Shown here piece after piece: positions 27,513 through 36,138 of a stretch of DNA of 64,000 bases; position 1 is the first letter of the stretch; each line of letters starts with the position of its first letter. Location of the stretch: NCBI GenBank assembly GCA_963974715.1, contig CAXBDK010000004.1, forward strand, positions 186,001 to 250,000, read 5' to 3'. The position numbers and the translations under genes are program-made. The DNA is from Sediminicola sp963974715. Lineage in GTDB: Bacteria; Bacteroidota; Bacteroidia; Flavobacteriales; Flavobacteriaceae. The notes below the pieces were generated by a model. The model worked only from the letters and a program-made list of their open reading frames with translations. It searched no databases and had not been told where the DNA came from.

Positions 27513-27531
27513 ATTTGATTTTGCCCCAAAG

Positions 27532-27564
27532 ATAAAAAAAAAGCATCCCAAAAATGGGATGCTT
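27532..27564 (-). terminator. Rho-independent terminator after pdhC
   Basis: A perfect AAGCATCCC / GGGATGCTT stem with a short loop, followed on the minus strand by a run of nine or more T. It lies 22 bp past the pdhC stop and ends the porV-cdd-pdhA-pdhC transcript before the M28 gene. Confidence 0.85.
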
Positions 27565-27586
27565 GTAATTATGCTATGTTTAAATA

Positions 27587-29236
27587 TTAGGCCAACATGG
27601 TGACCGGATTTTCCAAGTAGGCCCTTAATGTCTGCATGAACTGGGCTCCCGTGGCACCATCAACGGTCCTATGATCGCATGCCAACGTAACCTTCATGGT
27701 ACTGCCAACAACTATCTGTCCATTTTTAACGACCGGTCTATCAACAATGGCGCCTACAGAAAGAATGGCGGAATTGGGCTGGTTGATAATGGAGGTGAAC
27801 TCCAATATACCGAACATTCCCAAATTGGAGACCGTAAAGGTACTGCCCTCCATTTCGGCCGGGGTGAGCTTTTTGCTGCGTGCCTTTCCTGCAAGGTCTT
27901 TTACCGCACCGCCTATCTGGGAAAGTCCCATGCCGTCGGCAAATTTCAATACGGGCACTACAAGGCCATCTTCAACGGCAACCGCCACCCCAATATGGAT
28001 GTGATGGTTGTAGCGGGTAGTATCGCCGTTCCAACTGGTGTTTACCTGCGGGTGTTTCTTCAGGGCCATGGCACATGCCTTTACTACCATATCATTGAAC
28101 GACACCTTCGTATCCGGCAAAGTATTGATCTGGGCCCTTGACTCCTTGGCATTATCCATATCCACTTCTATGGTGAGATAATAATGGGGAGCACTGAATT
28201 TGGATTCCCCCAAACGTTTGGCGATCACCTTGCGCATTTGGGAATTTTTGACTTCCTCACTTCCCTCCTGTCCCGTGACGGGAGCTGGTGCGGAAGATTT
28301 GGATGGGGTTTCAGAGGTTCCCTTGGCAGCCGGTGCCTCTTTTTGTGAAGGGGTATAATTTTCAATATCCTTTTTTACGATCCTTCCGTGATCCCCGCTT
28401 CCGGTCACCTGTGAAAGATCTACCCCTTTCTCCTCCGCTATTTTTTTGGCCAAGGGAGATACGAAGATCCTTTTACCATCTGCTGCTGTTTTCGTCTGTT
28501 CTTTGGAAACAGGTTCCCCTCCTTTTTCAACATCCTCCTTTTTATCCTGCGGGGCCTTGCTCTTTTTATCGGTGGATTTTCCATTGAGCAATCCTTCCAC
28601 TGCCGTCCCATCGGGACCGATTATGGCCAATATGGTATCAACTGGGGCCGATTCTCCCTCTTTTATTCCTATATACAATAATGTACCGGCATAAAATGAT
28701 TCAAATTCCATGGTGGCCTTGTCCGTTTCGATCTCGGCCAAGATATCGCCTTCCTCTACCTTATCGCCCACTTTTTTAAGCCAAGAGGCAACGGTACCTT
28801 CTTCCATGGTATCGCTTAACCTTGGCATTTTAATTATTTCAACACCCTCTGGGATGTCCGATGTTCCGCCATCGCTGTCGACTTCATCGGTATCTTGTGG
28901 AGCATCGTTGGTATCCTCGGGTTTCTCACCGGAGCCATCTTTTTCCTTTTCCTTGGAAGGAGCGGAAGATCCGTTGATCATAGCGGAAATATCTTCCCCT
29001 TCCTCACCTATAATGGCCAAGAGCGAATCTACAGGAGCACCATCGCCTTCGGCTATTCCAATGTGGAGCAAGGTGCCCTCATGGAAGGATTCAAATTCCA
29101 TAGTAGCCTTATCGGTCTCTATTTCGGCCAGAATATCGCCTTCGGAAACCTTATCTCCAACTTTTTTGAGCCATTTGGCCACAGTGCCCTCTTCCATGGT
29201 ATCACTTAACCTGGGCATATTTATTATCTCTGCCAT
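27587..29236 (-). CDS. pdhC: Pyruvate dehydrogenase E2, dihydrolipoyl acetyltransferase
   Basis: Core of the pyruvate dehydrogenase complex. Two lipoyl domains carry lipoylation sites K43 and K173, each in EIETDKATMEF, joined by acidic, serine-rich linkers. The peripheral subunit-binding domain (VSPLAKKIAEEKGVDLSQV, about 265-300) follows, and then the catalytic acetyltransferase domain with DHRTVDG (H522, D526). The two lipoyl domains are close duplicates, at DNA level too (about 28690-28830 versus 29090-29230), and this produces long antisense frames. It directly follows pdhA (3 bp). Confidence 0.97.
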   Translation of the reverse strand: MAEIINMPRLSDTMEEGTVAKWLKKVGDKVSEGDILAEIETDKATMEFESFHEGTLLHIGIAEGDGAPVDSLLAIIGEEGEDISAMINGSSAPSKEKEKDGSGEKPEDTNDAPQDTDEVDSDGGTSDIPEGVEIIKMPRLSDTMEEGTVASWLKKVGDKVEEGDILAEIETDKATMEFESFYAGTLLYIGIKEGESAPVDTILAIIGPDGTAVEGLLNGKSTDKKSKAPQDKKEDVEKGGEPVSKEQTKTAADGKRIFVSPLAKKIAEEKGVDLSQVTGSGDHGRIVKKDIENYTPSQKEAPAAKGTSETPSKSSAPAPVTGQEGSEEVKNSQMRKVIAKRLGESKFSAPHYYLTIEVDMDNAKESRAQINTLPDTKVSFNDMVVKACAMALKKHPQVNTSWNGDTTRYNHHIHIGVAVAVEDGLVVPVLKFADGMGLSQIGGAVKDLAGKARSKKLTPAEMEGSTFTVSNLGMFGILEFTSIINQPNSAILSVGAIVDRPVVKNGQIVVGSTMKVTLACDHRTVDGATGAQFMQTLRAYLENPVTMLA

Positions 29237-29239
29237 CTC

Positions 29240-30238
29240 CTATAATTTATGTGGTAAAAATGGATAATCCTTTTGTTCGTACACCATATCGTACAACTGT
29301 TGTACCGGAGGATAATCCGATTCGTCCGCAAACTTCTCACACTCCGAAACAAGATCTTTTACCCTCTTATTGATTGTTTTGATCTCCTCGTCTGTGGCAT
29401 ATTTATTTTCTTGGATGATGGCCAGAACCTGGTTGATCGGATCTATTTTCTTGTATTCCTCCACTTCTTCCTTCGTCCGATAATGCTGTGCATCTGACAT
29501 GGAATGACCTCTATATCGATAGGTCTTCATTTCCAAGAAGGTTGGTCCACCACCACTTCTGGCGCGTTCGACCGCCTTACTGACCTCCTTGGCAACGGTA
29601 ACGGGATCCATTCCGTCAACTGGACCACAGGGCATTTCATACCCGAGGCCCAACTTCCATATTTCGGTTGAAAATGAGGTCCTTGCAACAGAAGTTCCCA
29701 TGGCATATCCATTATTCTCACAAATAAAGACCACTGGCAATTGCCATAACATTGCCAAGTTAAAGGTTTCGTGAAGGGATCCCTGTCTAACAGCTCCGTC
29801 CCCCATATAACATAGGGTAACCGCATCCCTTTTAAAATATTTATCGGCAAAGGCCATGCCCGCACCCAGGGGGATCTGTCCCCCTACGATACCGTGTCCA
29901 CCATAAAACCCTTTTTCTTTGGAAAAAATATGCATGGAACCGCCCATTCCCTTTGAGGTTCCCGTAACCTTCCCGTACAGTTCGGCCATAACCCTTCTCG
30001 GATCTACCCCCATTCCTATGGGCTGTACATGGTTTCGATATGCGGTGATCATCTTGTCCTTAGAAAGGTCCATTGCATGCAGCGAGCCGGCCAAAACGGC
30101 CTCTTGGCCATTATATAAGTGTAGAAATCCCCTAACTTTTTGCTGGATATAGACTGCAGCGAGCTTGTCCTCGAATTTCCTCCACAGCAACATGTCCTCG
30201 TACCATTTAAGGTAGACTTCTTTGGTTATTTTTTCCAT
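29240..30238 (-). CDS. pdhA: Pyruvate dehydrogenase E1 component, alpha subunit
   Basis: A 332-residue E1 alpha that decarboxylates pyruvate with thiamine diphosphate. The ThDP motif runs GDGAVRQGSLHETFNLA to CENNGYAMGTS (GDG...N spacing kept). The phospho-loop-like YRYRGHSMSDAQHYR is present. E1 of this type needs a separate beta subunit, and pdhB is not in this window. It is followed by pdhC at 3 bp. Confidence 0.97.
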   Translation of the reverse strand: MEKITKEVYLKWYEDMLLWRKFEDKLAAVYIQQKVRGFLHLYNGQEAVLAGSLHAMDLSKDKMITAYRNHVQPIGMGVDPRRVMAELYGKVTGTSKGMGGSMHIFSKEKGFYGGHGIVGGQIPLGAGMAFADKYFKRDAVTLCYMGDGAVRQGSLHETFNLAMLWQLPVVFICENNGYAMGTSVARTSFSTEIWKLGLGYEMPCGPVDGMDPVTVAKEVSKAVERARSGGGPTFLEMKTYRYRGHSMSDAQHYRTKEEVEEYKKIDPINQVLAIIQENKYATDEEIKTINKRVKDLVSECEKFADESDYPPVQQLYDMVYEQKDYPFLPHKL

Positions 30239-30394
30239 TAATTATGTGTTTATTGAAGCTTTGATGTCAAACAAAAAACAAAAATACACATTAATTCAAT
30301 AGAGAAAAAAAATTGGCGAAAAAGCTTCCAAGAAACAACAAAAAGGTCCCATGTTGGAATAAAAAGTCCATATTCTAGCTGGCCAGGGATATGA

Positions 30395-30901
30395 TCACCC
30401 AAGAAAGGAACCATTGAAAGCCAAGGGCAAAAGATCGGCAACGGAACTACATAGGATGACCTCCCCGATCTCTCCCATTAATAAAAGTCTTATAGGTTTA
30501 TTTTGTTTTTGCTCATATTCGGAAAGAGCCTGTCTGCAATTGCCACAAGGGGAAGCGGGCAGGTCCACTTGATATTTTTGGGAAGTCGCGGTGACCGCGA
30601 TGGCCTTGATGGGCACACCGGGATACTTGGCCCCAGCATAGAATACGGCAACCCTTTCGGCGCAAAGACCCGACGGATAGGAAGCGTTCTCTTGGTTATT
30701 ACCGGTTATGGTTTCCCCATTTTCCAACAGCACCGCTGCGCCTACATTAAATTTTGAATAAGGTGCATAGGCATTTTCCCTTGCGACAATAGCTGCCAAC
30801 ATCAATTCTTTGTCAACTTCGGTCAATTCTTGCAGAGAAGCAAAGACCAGCATTTCGAATGTTAGCGTTCGTCTTTTCAATGTACCTTCATTTACTTCCA
30901 A
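30395..30901 (-). CDS. cdd: Cytidine deaminase
   Basis: A 168-residue homotetrameric-type deaminase of cytidine and deoxycytidine. Zinc and catalytic motifs are intact: SGLCAERVAVFYAG (Cys ligand and proton-shuttle Glu) and SPCGNCRQAL (two Cys ligands). The N-terminal AYAPYSKFNVGAAVL is typical. It sits 22 bp after porV and upstream of pdhA. The porV-cdd-pdhA order is, from my knowledge of Flavobacteriaceae, a recurring arrangement without a known functional reason. Confidence 0.95.
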   Translation of the reverse strand: MEVNEGTLKRRTLTFEMLVFASLQELTEVDKELMLAAIVARENAYAPYSKFNVGAAVLLENGETITGNNQENASYPSGLCAERVAVFYAGAKYPGVPIKAIAVTATSQKYQVDLPASPCGNCRQALSEYEQKQNKPIRLLLMGEIGEVILCSSVADLLPLAFNGSFLG

Positions 30902-30923
30902 TTATTGTTTATGATGGGCTATC

Positions 30924-32081
30924 TTAATCATTATAATATTCGTCACCGAGCTCGAACGTAAGAGAAAATCGAAGTGTATTTTCAAGGGGGTTCTTTATTT
31001 GGGAAGTGGAAAACAGATAGGAAAGATCTATCTGTGCCGCCTTAAATTTAAATCCAGCGCCAAGGGAGAAGAATTTTCTGGAACCCTTTTCCTCGCTCTC
31101 ATTAAAATAACCTGTCCGGAGCATAAAGGCATTTTGATAGATATATTCTGCTCCCAAGGCCCAGGTAAATTCTTTCAGTTCTTCGGAAAAACCATCCGGT
31201 GCATCCCCAAATGATTCAAAAACACCACTAATAAACCCGATATTCTGGTACTCTTCATTATCCACGGAATCTATGGAGCCATCCCCATTGAAGTCCCGTG
31301 GGGTGGGCACCAAAAGTTTATTGAATTCCGAAGTGATGCCCAAAACATTGTCCTGATCCAGAATAAAATCAAATCCAAGCCCGAATTTTAGGTTGGTGGG
31401 CAAAAAGTTCTCCTGTCCCCCTTCGTCATATGCAATTTTGCCCCCGAGGTTGGACAGATTAAATCCCGCCCTCCACCGGCCATCAAAATTATTATACGCT
31501 ATCTCCCTCGAGCGGTAATAACCCGCCACATCCACCGCAAAGGAGGTTGCCGCTCTGGAATCCACGCTCTCGTCCTGGGGAAATTTTAAATTGGAACTGA
31601 TGAACCTGCCCGCGACCGCCATCGAAAATTGATCGCTCAATTTAAGGGAATAGGAACCGTCCAACGCCAGTTCGTTGGGTTTTACGATCGTACCGGGATC
31701 GTTTGCAAATTGTCGAAGTTCAATTTCGCCCAAGGTAAAATAACGCAAGCTTAGGGCGAACGCGCTCCTGTCATTTATCTTATTGTAGAAACTACCGCTT
31801 AAGAGGCCAACATCGGTGATAACGCTTTCAAGATAGGGGGTATAACTGAACCCAATGCCCATCTGTCTCTCGGCAAAGGCAAATTTGGCCGGGTTCCATT
31901 GCTGTGAGAAGGCATCGGTAGAAGTGGCCACTCCCATATCCCCCATTCCTGCCGCCCTTGCATCGGCCGCAATCGTTAAAAATGGTACTGCGGTCGTGAT
32001 GACCCTCTCATTTTCTTGGGCAGCCATACTACCACCCCATACGAGCAACGCAACTGTCAATAATTTTCTCATTTCTACCAT
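30924..32081 (-). CDS. porV: Type IX secretion system outer-membrane protein PorV
   Basis: A beta-barrel of the FadL-like superfamily that carries T9SS substrates from the SprA/Sov translocon to the PorU attachment complex. The signal MRKLLTVALLVWGGSMAAQ favours Met4 (32072) as start. The PorV signature follows: TTAVPFLTIAADARAAGMGDMGVA, TDAFSQQWNPAKFAFAE and GIGFSYTPYL. The C-terminus ends in aromatic beta-strands (LRFSLTFELGDEYYND). porU, its usual neighbour, is missing from the divergent gap to gldJ. Confidence 0.93.
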   Translation of the reverse strand: MVEMRKLLTVALLVWGGSMAAQENERVITTAVPFLTIAADARAAGMGDMGVATSTDAFSQQWNPAKFAFAERQMGIGFSYTPYLESVITDVGLLSGSFYNKINDRSAFALSLRYFTLGEIELRQFANDPGTIVKPNELALDGSYSLKLSDQFSMAVAGRFISSNLKFPQDESVDSRAATSFAVDVAGYYRSREIAYNNFDGRWRAGFNLSNLGGKIAYDEGGQENFLPTNLKFGLGFDFILDQDNVLGITSEFNKLLVPTPRDFNGDGSIDSVDNEEYQNIGFISGVFESFGDAPDGFSEELKEFTWALGAEYIYQNAFMLRTGYFNESEEKGSRKFFSLGAGFKFKAAQIDLSYLFSTSQIKNPLENTLRFSLTFELGDEYYND

Positions 32082-32503
32082 ATGGTTTATCTGGTTGCAA
32101 AAATCCTTAAATTAGGACCAATAATTAAAATATATTCTGTGTACTACACAGAAACGGTAATTTCAACGATATCTTATACACTTTTTGAACAAAAATGAAA
32201 TAAAAACAGTTTGCAAAAAAAAACAGTTTGCCGTTTGGACGGCACAAATTCAGACCCAATGGCACGATCTACTTTAAAAAGATTGACCGACACCCATACT
32301 ATAAAGCATTTTCGGTCGTTATGGATTTTGTAGGGGACCTATGGCCACGACCCGTTCCGCTACGACGAAAAAAAAAGTAAAAAAACAAAATATTAAATAC
32401 ATATCACCGTTTTAATAGCCAAATATGGCATAAACAAAAGCAAAAATACGAATCCCAAACTACTTAAAAGCAGTTTATATTTTTTTGAACTCAAGTCCTT
32501 ATT
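32082..32503. other. Divergent regulatory gap, porV to gldJ
   Basis: About 420 bp without a credible gene. It must hold the promoters for both directions. Visible structure: an 11-bp direct repeat AAACAGTTTGC at 32204 and 32221 (17 bp apart), immediately followed by a TGCCGT-TTGG-ACGGCA hairpin (32229-32244). The rest is AT rich. No remnant of porU was recognised here. Confidence 0.5.
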
Positions 32504-34159
32504 ATGAAAAAACAATTTATAGTTGTACTCTCTTGCGCAGTGGTAGCCGGATGTTTTACAAGTTGTAAAAATTCCTCCGCCTCTAAGAACACCTCCAGGG
32601 CCACAGGCTGGAAGATCAATGCCAAGGAAGGAGGCTTCCAGTACAATTCAGACTTCAAGGAGCAGGAAACAGCTCCAGGCCTTGTGTTTGTTGAAGGAGG
32701 TACCTTTGTAAAAGGAAAGGTGCAGGACGATGTAATGCACGATTGGAACAATACCGCTACCCAACAGCACGTACAATCATTTTACATGGATGAAACGGAA
32801 GTTACCAACGTTATGTACCTGGAGTATTTGGACTACCTAAAAAGTGTTTACCCACCCGATGACCCGAAATACGCACACATTTATACCGGCGCGCTTCCGG
32901 ACACCTTGGTGTGGAGGAATAGGTTGGGATTTAACGAGACCATGACCAATAATTACCTTAGACATCCCGCTTACGCAGAATATCCGGTAGTGGGCGTGAA
33001 CTGGGTGCAGGCAACCCAGTTTGCCGAATGGAGAACGGACAGGGTTAACGAGGTGATGTTGGAGAGGGAAGGTTATTTGGCCGATGATGCCAAATATTTG
33101 GCCCTGGAGGGTGAAGGTGATGGCACTTTCAGTACCGAAGCCTACCTCAACCGCCCCGAATCGGTTTACAACGGTAAGATCGATTCGCTTCAGGGAAATA
33201 AACAAAAAGACTCCGTAAACGTCTTTGCAAAAAGGAGCAGCGGTGTCATTTTGCCCGAATATAGGCTGCCTACGGAAACAGAATGGGAATATGCCGCACA
33301 GGCACAAGTTGGCAGTAGGGAATACAACAATTACAGAGGGCGAAAAAAATATCCATGGGAAGGCGATTATACCCGTAACGGGCAAAGGGTCGGAAGAGGA
33401 GACCAATTGGCAAATTTTAAACAAGGAAAAGGGGATTATGGTGGAATTGCCGGGTGGTCCGATGACGGTGCCGATATTACCGCAGCGGTAATGTCATATA
33501 AACCGAACGACCTTGGCCTTTACGATATGGCAGGAAATGTCTCCGAATGGGTTGCGGATGTATACAGACCGATCGTGGATGATGAAATAAGCGATTTCAA
33601 CTACTACAGGGGCAACGTATACATGAAAAGTGCCATTGGGAAAGACGGGAAGGTAAATGTCATAAAAGATTCCATTGTGTACGATACACTTCCAAATGGA
33701 AAAATAATGGCGGTAAACCTGCCAGGAGAAATAAAGATGGTACCTGTTGACAGTGAGGAAACCTATTTAAGGACCAACTTTTCATCCAGCGACAACAGGG
33801 GCTATAGGGACGGAGAACCAGGATCTTCCAGATTCTTCGACCGCTTCAGCGATGAAGAACAACCGGACGAAAAGAAAATGTACAATGCCCCCGTCCATAG
33901 TGTGGAAAGGGACTCCCTTGGAAATATCGTCCGCGGATATGACACCTCCAACAACAGGAATACCTTAATAAACAATGAAGTACGTGTTTACAAAGGTGGC
34001 TCATGGAGGGACAGGGCCTACTGGTTAGATCCCGCCCAAAGAAGGTATCTGCCACAATATATGGCGACAGACTACATAGGGTTCAGATGTGCCATGTCAA
34101 GGGTGGGATCCAAATCCAAAACTAAGAACAAAACGGTGAGGGGCAAAAAAGCCAAATAA
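32504..34159 (+). CDS. gldJ: Gliding motility lipoprotein GldJ
   Basis: A 551-residue outer-membrane lipoprotein needed for gliding and for stability of GldK-type T9SS components. The signal has a lipobox at VAGC (C17), with FTSC (C21) as alternative. The mature protein begins with the GldJ-type TGWKINAKEGGFQYN block, and the rest is a formylglycine-generating-enzyme-like fold: PGLVFVEGGTFVKG, FYMDETEVTNVMYLEYLDY, YRLPTETEWEYAA, NVSEWVADVY and YKGGSWRDRAYWLDPAQRRY. It ends at a strong terminator before murF. Confidence 0.96.
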   Translation: MKKQFIVVLSCAVVAGCFTSCKNSSASKNTSRATGWKINAKEGGFQYNSDFKEQETAPGLVFVEGGTFVKGKVQDDVMHDWNNTATQQHVQSFYMDETEVTNVMYLEYLDYLKSVYPPDDPKYAHIYTGALPDTLVWRNRLGFNETMTNNYLRHPAYAEYPVVGVNWVQATQFAEWRTDRVNEVMLEREGYLADDAKYLALEGEGDGTFSTEAYLNRPESVYNGKIDSLQGNKQKDSVNVFAKRSSGVILPEYRLPTETEWEYAAQAQVGSREYNNYRGRKKYPWEGDYTRNGQRVGRGDQLANFKQGKGDYGGIAGWSDDGADITAAVMSYKPNDLGLYDMAGNVSEWVADVYRPIVDDEISDFNYYRGNVYMKSAIGKDGKVNVIKDSIVYDTLPNGKIMAVNLPGEIKMVPVDSEETYLRTNFSSSDNRGYRDGEPGSSRFFDRFSDEEQPDEKKMYNAPVHSVERDSLGNIVRGYDTSNNRNTLINNEVRVYKGGSWRDRAYWLDPAQRRYLPQYMATDYIGFRCAMSRVGSKSKTKNKTVRGKKAK

Positions 34160-34249
34160 TATATCCTCCGGCGAAGTTCATCCGGCAGGCGTTTAAAGAA
34201 ATACCTTTAAGCATTGGGTACTTCCTCAAACGAATAAATTGAAAATAGC

Positions 34250-34282
34250 AAAAAAAGCCCTCCAAAAAAGAGGGCTTTTTTT
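34250..34282 (+). terminator. Rho-independent terminator of gldJ
   Basis: A stem AAAAAAGCCCTC / GAGGGCTTTTTT with a 7-nt loop, ending in a T run. It lies between gldJ and the chosen murF start, so the longer murF frame from 34239 would translate through the hairpin and is rejected. Confidence 0.85.
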
Positions 34283-34295
34283 ATATCTTCGGGCC

Positions 34296-35570
34296 ATGGC
34301 AACAGAGCAGCTTTACCAACTCTTTACAGCGTTTCCCAACGTATGTACGGATACTAGAAAAATTACCGAAAACTGTATTTTTTGGGCACTTAAGGGGGAT
34401 AACTTCAACGGGAACCATTTTGCCGACGACGCCTTGAAAAAGGGGGCCGCCCATGTGGTGGTGGATGAAAGTGCGTATGCGGGCGATCCACGTGCAATTT
34501 TGGTGGACAATTGTCTATATGCCCTGCAGGACCTGGCCAATTACCACCGAAAGAACAGTGCTGCCAAAATAGTGGCCCTGACCGGCAGCAATGGAAAGAC
34601 CACTACCAAGGAACTGATCAATTGCGTGCTATCCAAAAAATACAGGACCGTTGCCACAGTGGGCAACCTGAACAACCATATAGGCGTACCCCTCACCCTT
34701 CTTTCCATAAAGAACGACACCGAAATTGCCATAGTGGAAATGGGCGCCAACCATATTGGGGAAATAGCATTTTTGTGCAGCTTGGCAGAACCCGATTCCG
34801 GTTATATAACAAATTTTGGCAAAGCACATTTAGAAGGTTTCGGCAGTCCTGAAGGCGTTATAAAGGGCAAAAGTGAGCTGTATGATTTTCTTAAGGACCA
34901 CAACGGAACGATCTTTTTCAATGCGGACGATCCGGTACAAAGACAAAAATTGGAAGGTTATGATCCGAAGGAGGGATTCAGCGCTTTCGACCAAAAATAC
35001 CATGTGATAAAAAACCTAGGGGCCAGTCCTTTTGTATCCTTGGAAGTGGAGGGAATTTCCATTTCCAGTCAATTGATCGGAAACTACAACGCGACCAATT
35101 GTTGTGCAGCGATCCTGGTAGGAAATTTTTACGGAATTGCCATTGCAAACATAAAGGAGGCTATAGAGTGTTATTCCCCACAGAACAACCGCTCCCAGTT
35201 GATGGAAAGAAACGGCAATAAAATCATATTGGATGCCTACAATGCCAATCCAACAAGCCTTAAAGCGGCCTTGGAAAATTTTGCTTCCTTGGAACAAGGA
35301 GGGAAATGGGTATTTATAGGGGATATGTTCGAACTGGGCGGCTCAGCTGCGGAAGAGCATCAATATATTGCCGATTTGGCCGGTTCCATGGATTTTGAAA
35401 AAGTGTACCTCATCGGGGAAAATTTCTTTGGTACCACTGGCGGCCAGCACCGATTCCGCTCCTTCGATTTGCTCGCAGATCATCTAAAGACACTTAATAT
35501 CCAACACAAACAGTTGTTGATAAAGGGATCAAGGGGAATGGCCATGGAGCGCATCCTGCAATATGTATAG
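34296..35570 (+). CDS. murF: UDP-MurNAc-tripeptide--D-Ala-D-Ala ligase MurF
   Basis: A 424-residue Mur ligase adding D-Ala-D-Ala to the peptidoglycan precursor. The ATG at 34296 (MATEQLYQLF) lies after the gldJ terminator. Domain 1 has TDTRKITENCIFWALKGDNFNG; the P-loop is ALTGSNGKTTTKEL; then IVEMGANHIGEI and the C-terminal LDAYNANPTSLKAAL. The length is slightly short but normal for Bacteroidota. Confidence 0.96.
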   Translation: MATEQLYQLFTAFPNVCTDTRKITENCIFWALKGDNFNGNHFADDALKKGAAHVVVDESAYAGDPRAILVDNCLYALQDLANYHRKNSAAKIVALTGSNGKTTTKELINCVLSKKYRTVATVGNLNNHIGVPLTLLSIKNDTEIAIVEMGANHIGEIAFLCSLAEPDSGYITNFGKAHLEGFGSPEGVIKGKSELYDFLKDHNGTIFFNADDPVQRQKLEGYDPKEGFSAFDQKYHVIKNLGASPFVSLEVEGISISSQLIGNYNATNCCAAILVGNFYGIAIANIKEAIECYSPQNNRSQLMERNGNKIILDAYNANPTSLKAALENFASLEQGGKWVFIGDMFELGGSAAEEHQYIADLAGSMDFEKVYLIGENFFGTTGGQHRFRSFDLLADHLKTLNIQHKQLLIKGSRGMAMERILQYV

Positions 35571-35581
35571 TACCGTGTTAT

Positions 35582-35659
35582 TGGTGGGACATACTGGATT
35601 CGAACCAGTGACCTCTGCCCTGTCAAGGCAGCGCTCTAAACCAACTGAGCTAATATCCC
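35582..35659 (-). tRNA. tRNA-Val (GAC)
   Basis: On the minus strand: acceptor GGGATAT pairs with ATGTCCC (one T-G), D arm GCTCAGTTGGTTTAGAGC, anticodon arm CTGCC-TTGACAG-GGCAG (anticodon GAC, valine), T arm ACTGG-TTCGAAT-CCAGT, discriminator A, and an encoded CCA. All arms fold as expected. It marks the border between core genes and the accessory carbohydrate region. Confidence 0.95.
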
Positions 35660-35757
35660 TTTAATCAATGGAGGCTTATCTTTGGAAGGCCCCAACAGCA
35701 ATCCGGGGACAAATATACTCTTAAAATTTATTTATAAAAGCACTACGGAATTATTAT

Positions 35758-35920
35758 TGAAGTGATTTAAACTTTTTTGATTGAAGTGAAAATTAGACAT
35801 TTTGAGTCTAATTGAAGACTTTTTTGACTTGTATCCGCAGGCGGACGGAAGGAAAAAAAGTTGAAAAGTAGGCTTAAAAGGGCAATTTTAAGCCAATTGG
35901 AAAAAGTTTAAATCACTTCA
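35758..35920. repeat. MITE-like element with 20-bp perfect inverted repeats
   Basis: The ends TGAAGTGATTTAAACTTTTT (35758-35777) and its exact reverse complement (35901-35920) bracket 123 bp. Inside are an ATTAGAC/GTCTAAT hairpin, a TCCGC/GCGGA hairpin, and GGCTTAAAA/TTTTAAGCC near the right end. There is no coding frame. The layout fits a non-autonomous mobile element or a large RNA fold. A target-site duplication is not obvious. Confidence 0.6.
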
Positions 35921-35991
35921 TTGATAAAATAACGCATGCATACGAGGACATGGGCCAAATCCCTACAAAGAATGAAAACACATCATCGCCA

Positions 35992-36004
35992 TAAAACGAT
36001 TTTA
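35992..36004 (+). promoter_or_regulatory. LacI-type operator-like site O1
   Basis: TAAAACGATTTTA is an imperfect palindrome centred on CG, the hallmark of LacI-family operators. It is repeated 71 bp downstream (O2) and matched by a perfect palindrome before the first GH92 gene. Confidence 0.5.
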
Positions 36005-36017
36005 ACAATATTATTTA

Positions 36018-36056
36018 TTTGAAAAAGACGCTATTAATTTTGTTTTTATATTTTTG
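36018..36056 (+). promoter_or_regulatory. Candidate promoter of the DUF1080 gene
   Basis: An exact Bacteroidota -7 element TATTTTTG lies at 36049-36056. A TTTG at 36018 is upstream, but the 27-bp spacing is too long for a normal -33 element. The -7 element is bracketed by O1 upstream and O2 near the expected start of transcription. Confidence 0.35.
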
Positions 36057-36062
36057 CCATCA

Positions 36063-36074
36063 TAAAACGATTTA
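36063..36074 (+). promoter_or_regulatory. LacI-type operator-like site O2
   Basis: TAAAACGATTTA, five of six base pairs symmetric about the central CG. It shares CATAAAACGATTT with O1. It sits 7 bp after the -7 element, where a bound repressor would block initiation. Confidence 0.5.
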
Positions 36075-36138
36075 GCAATCTTCATTTAAGAGAAATGATG
36101 TTTCTTTATCCCTTAAACCAAAATCTAATCAATTTTTT

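Larger units (their letters stand above)
35660..36138. other. 479-bp gap with inverted-repeat element and promoter region
   Basis: No gene is visible. The left half holds a MITE-like element (35758-35920). The right half (about 35990-36138) is an AT-rich promoter region for the DUF1080 gene, with two LacI-type operator-like sites and a TATTTTTG -7 element. Confidence 0.6.

Noticed and set aside
28710..29267. Long + strand frame (185 residues) opposite pdhC
   Set aside because: It is serine/threonine-rich antisense of the lipoyl domains and linker. The repeated lipoyl DNA keeps the antisense frame open; it has no protein character.
34239..34295. Longer N-terminus for murF
   Set aside because: It would translate through the gldJ terminator; the ATG at 34296 matches MurF starts.
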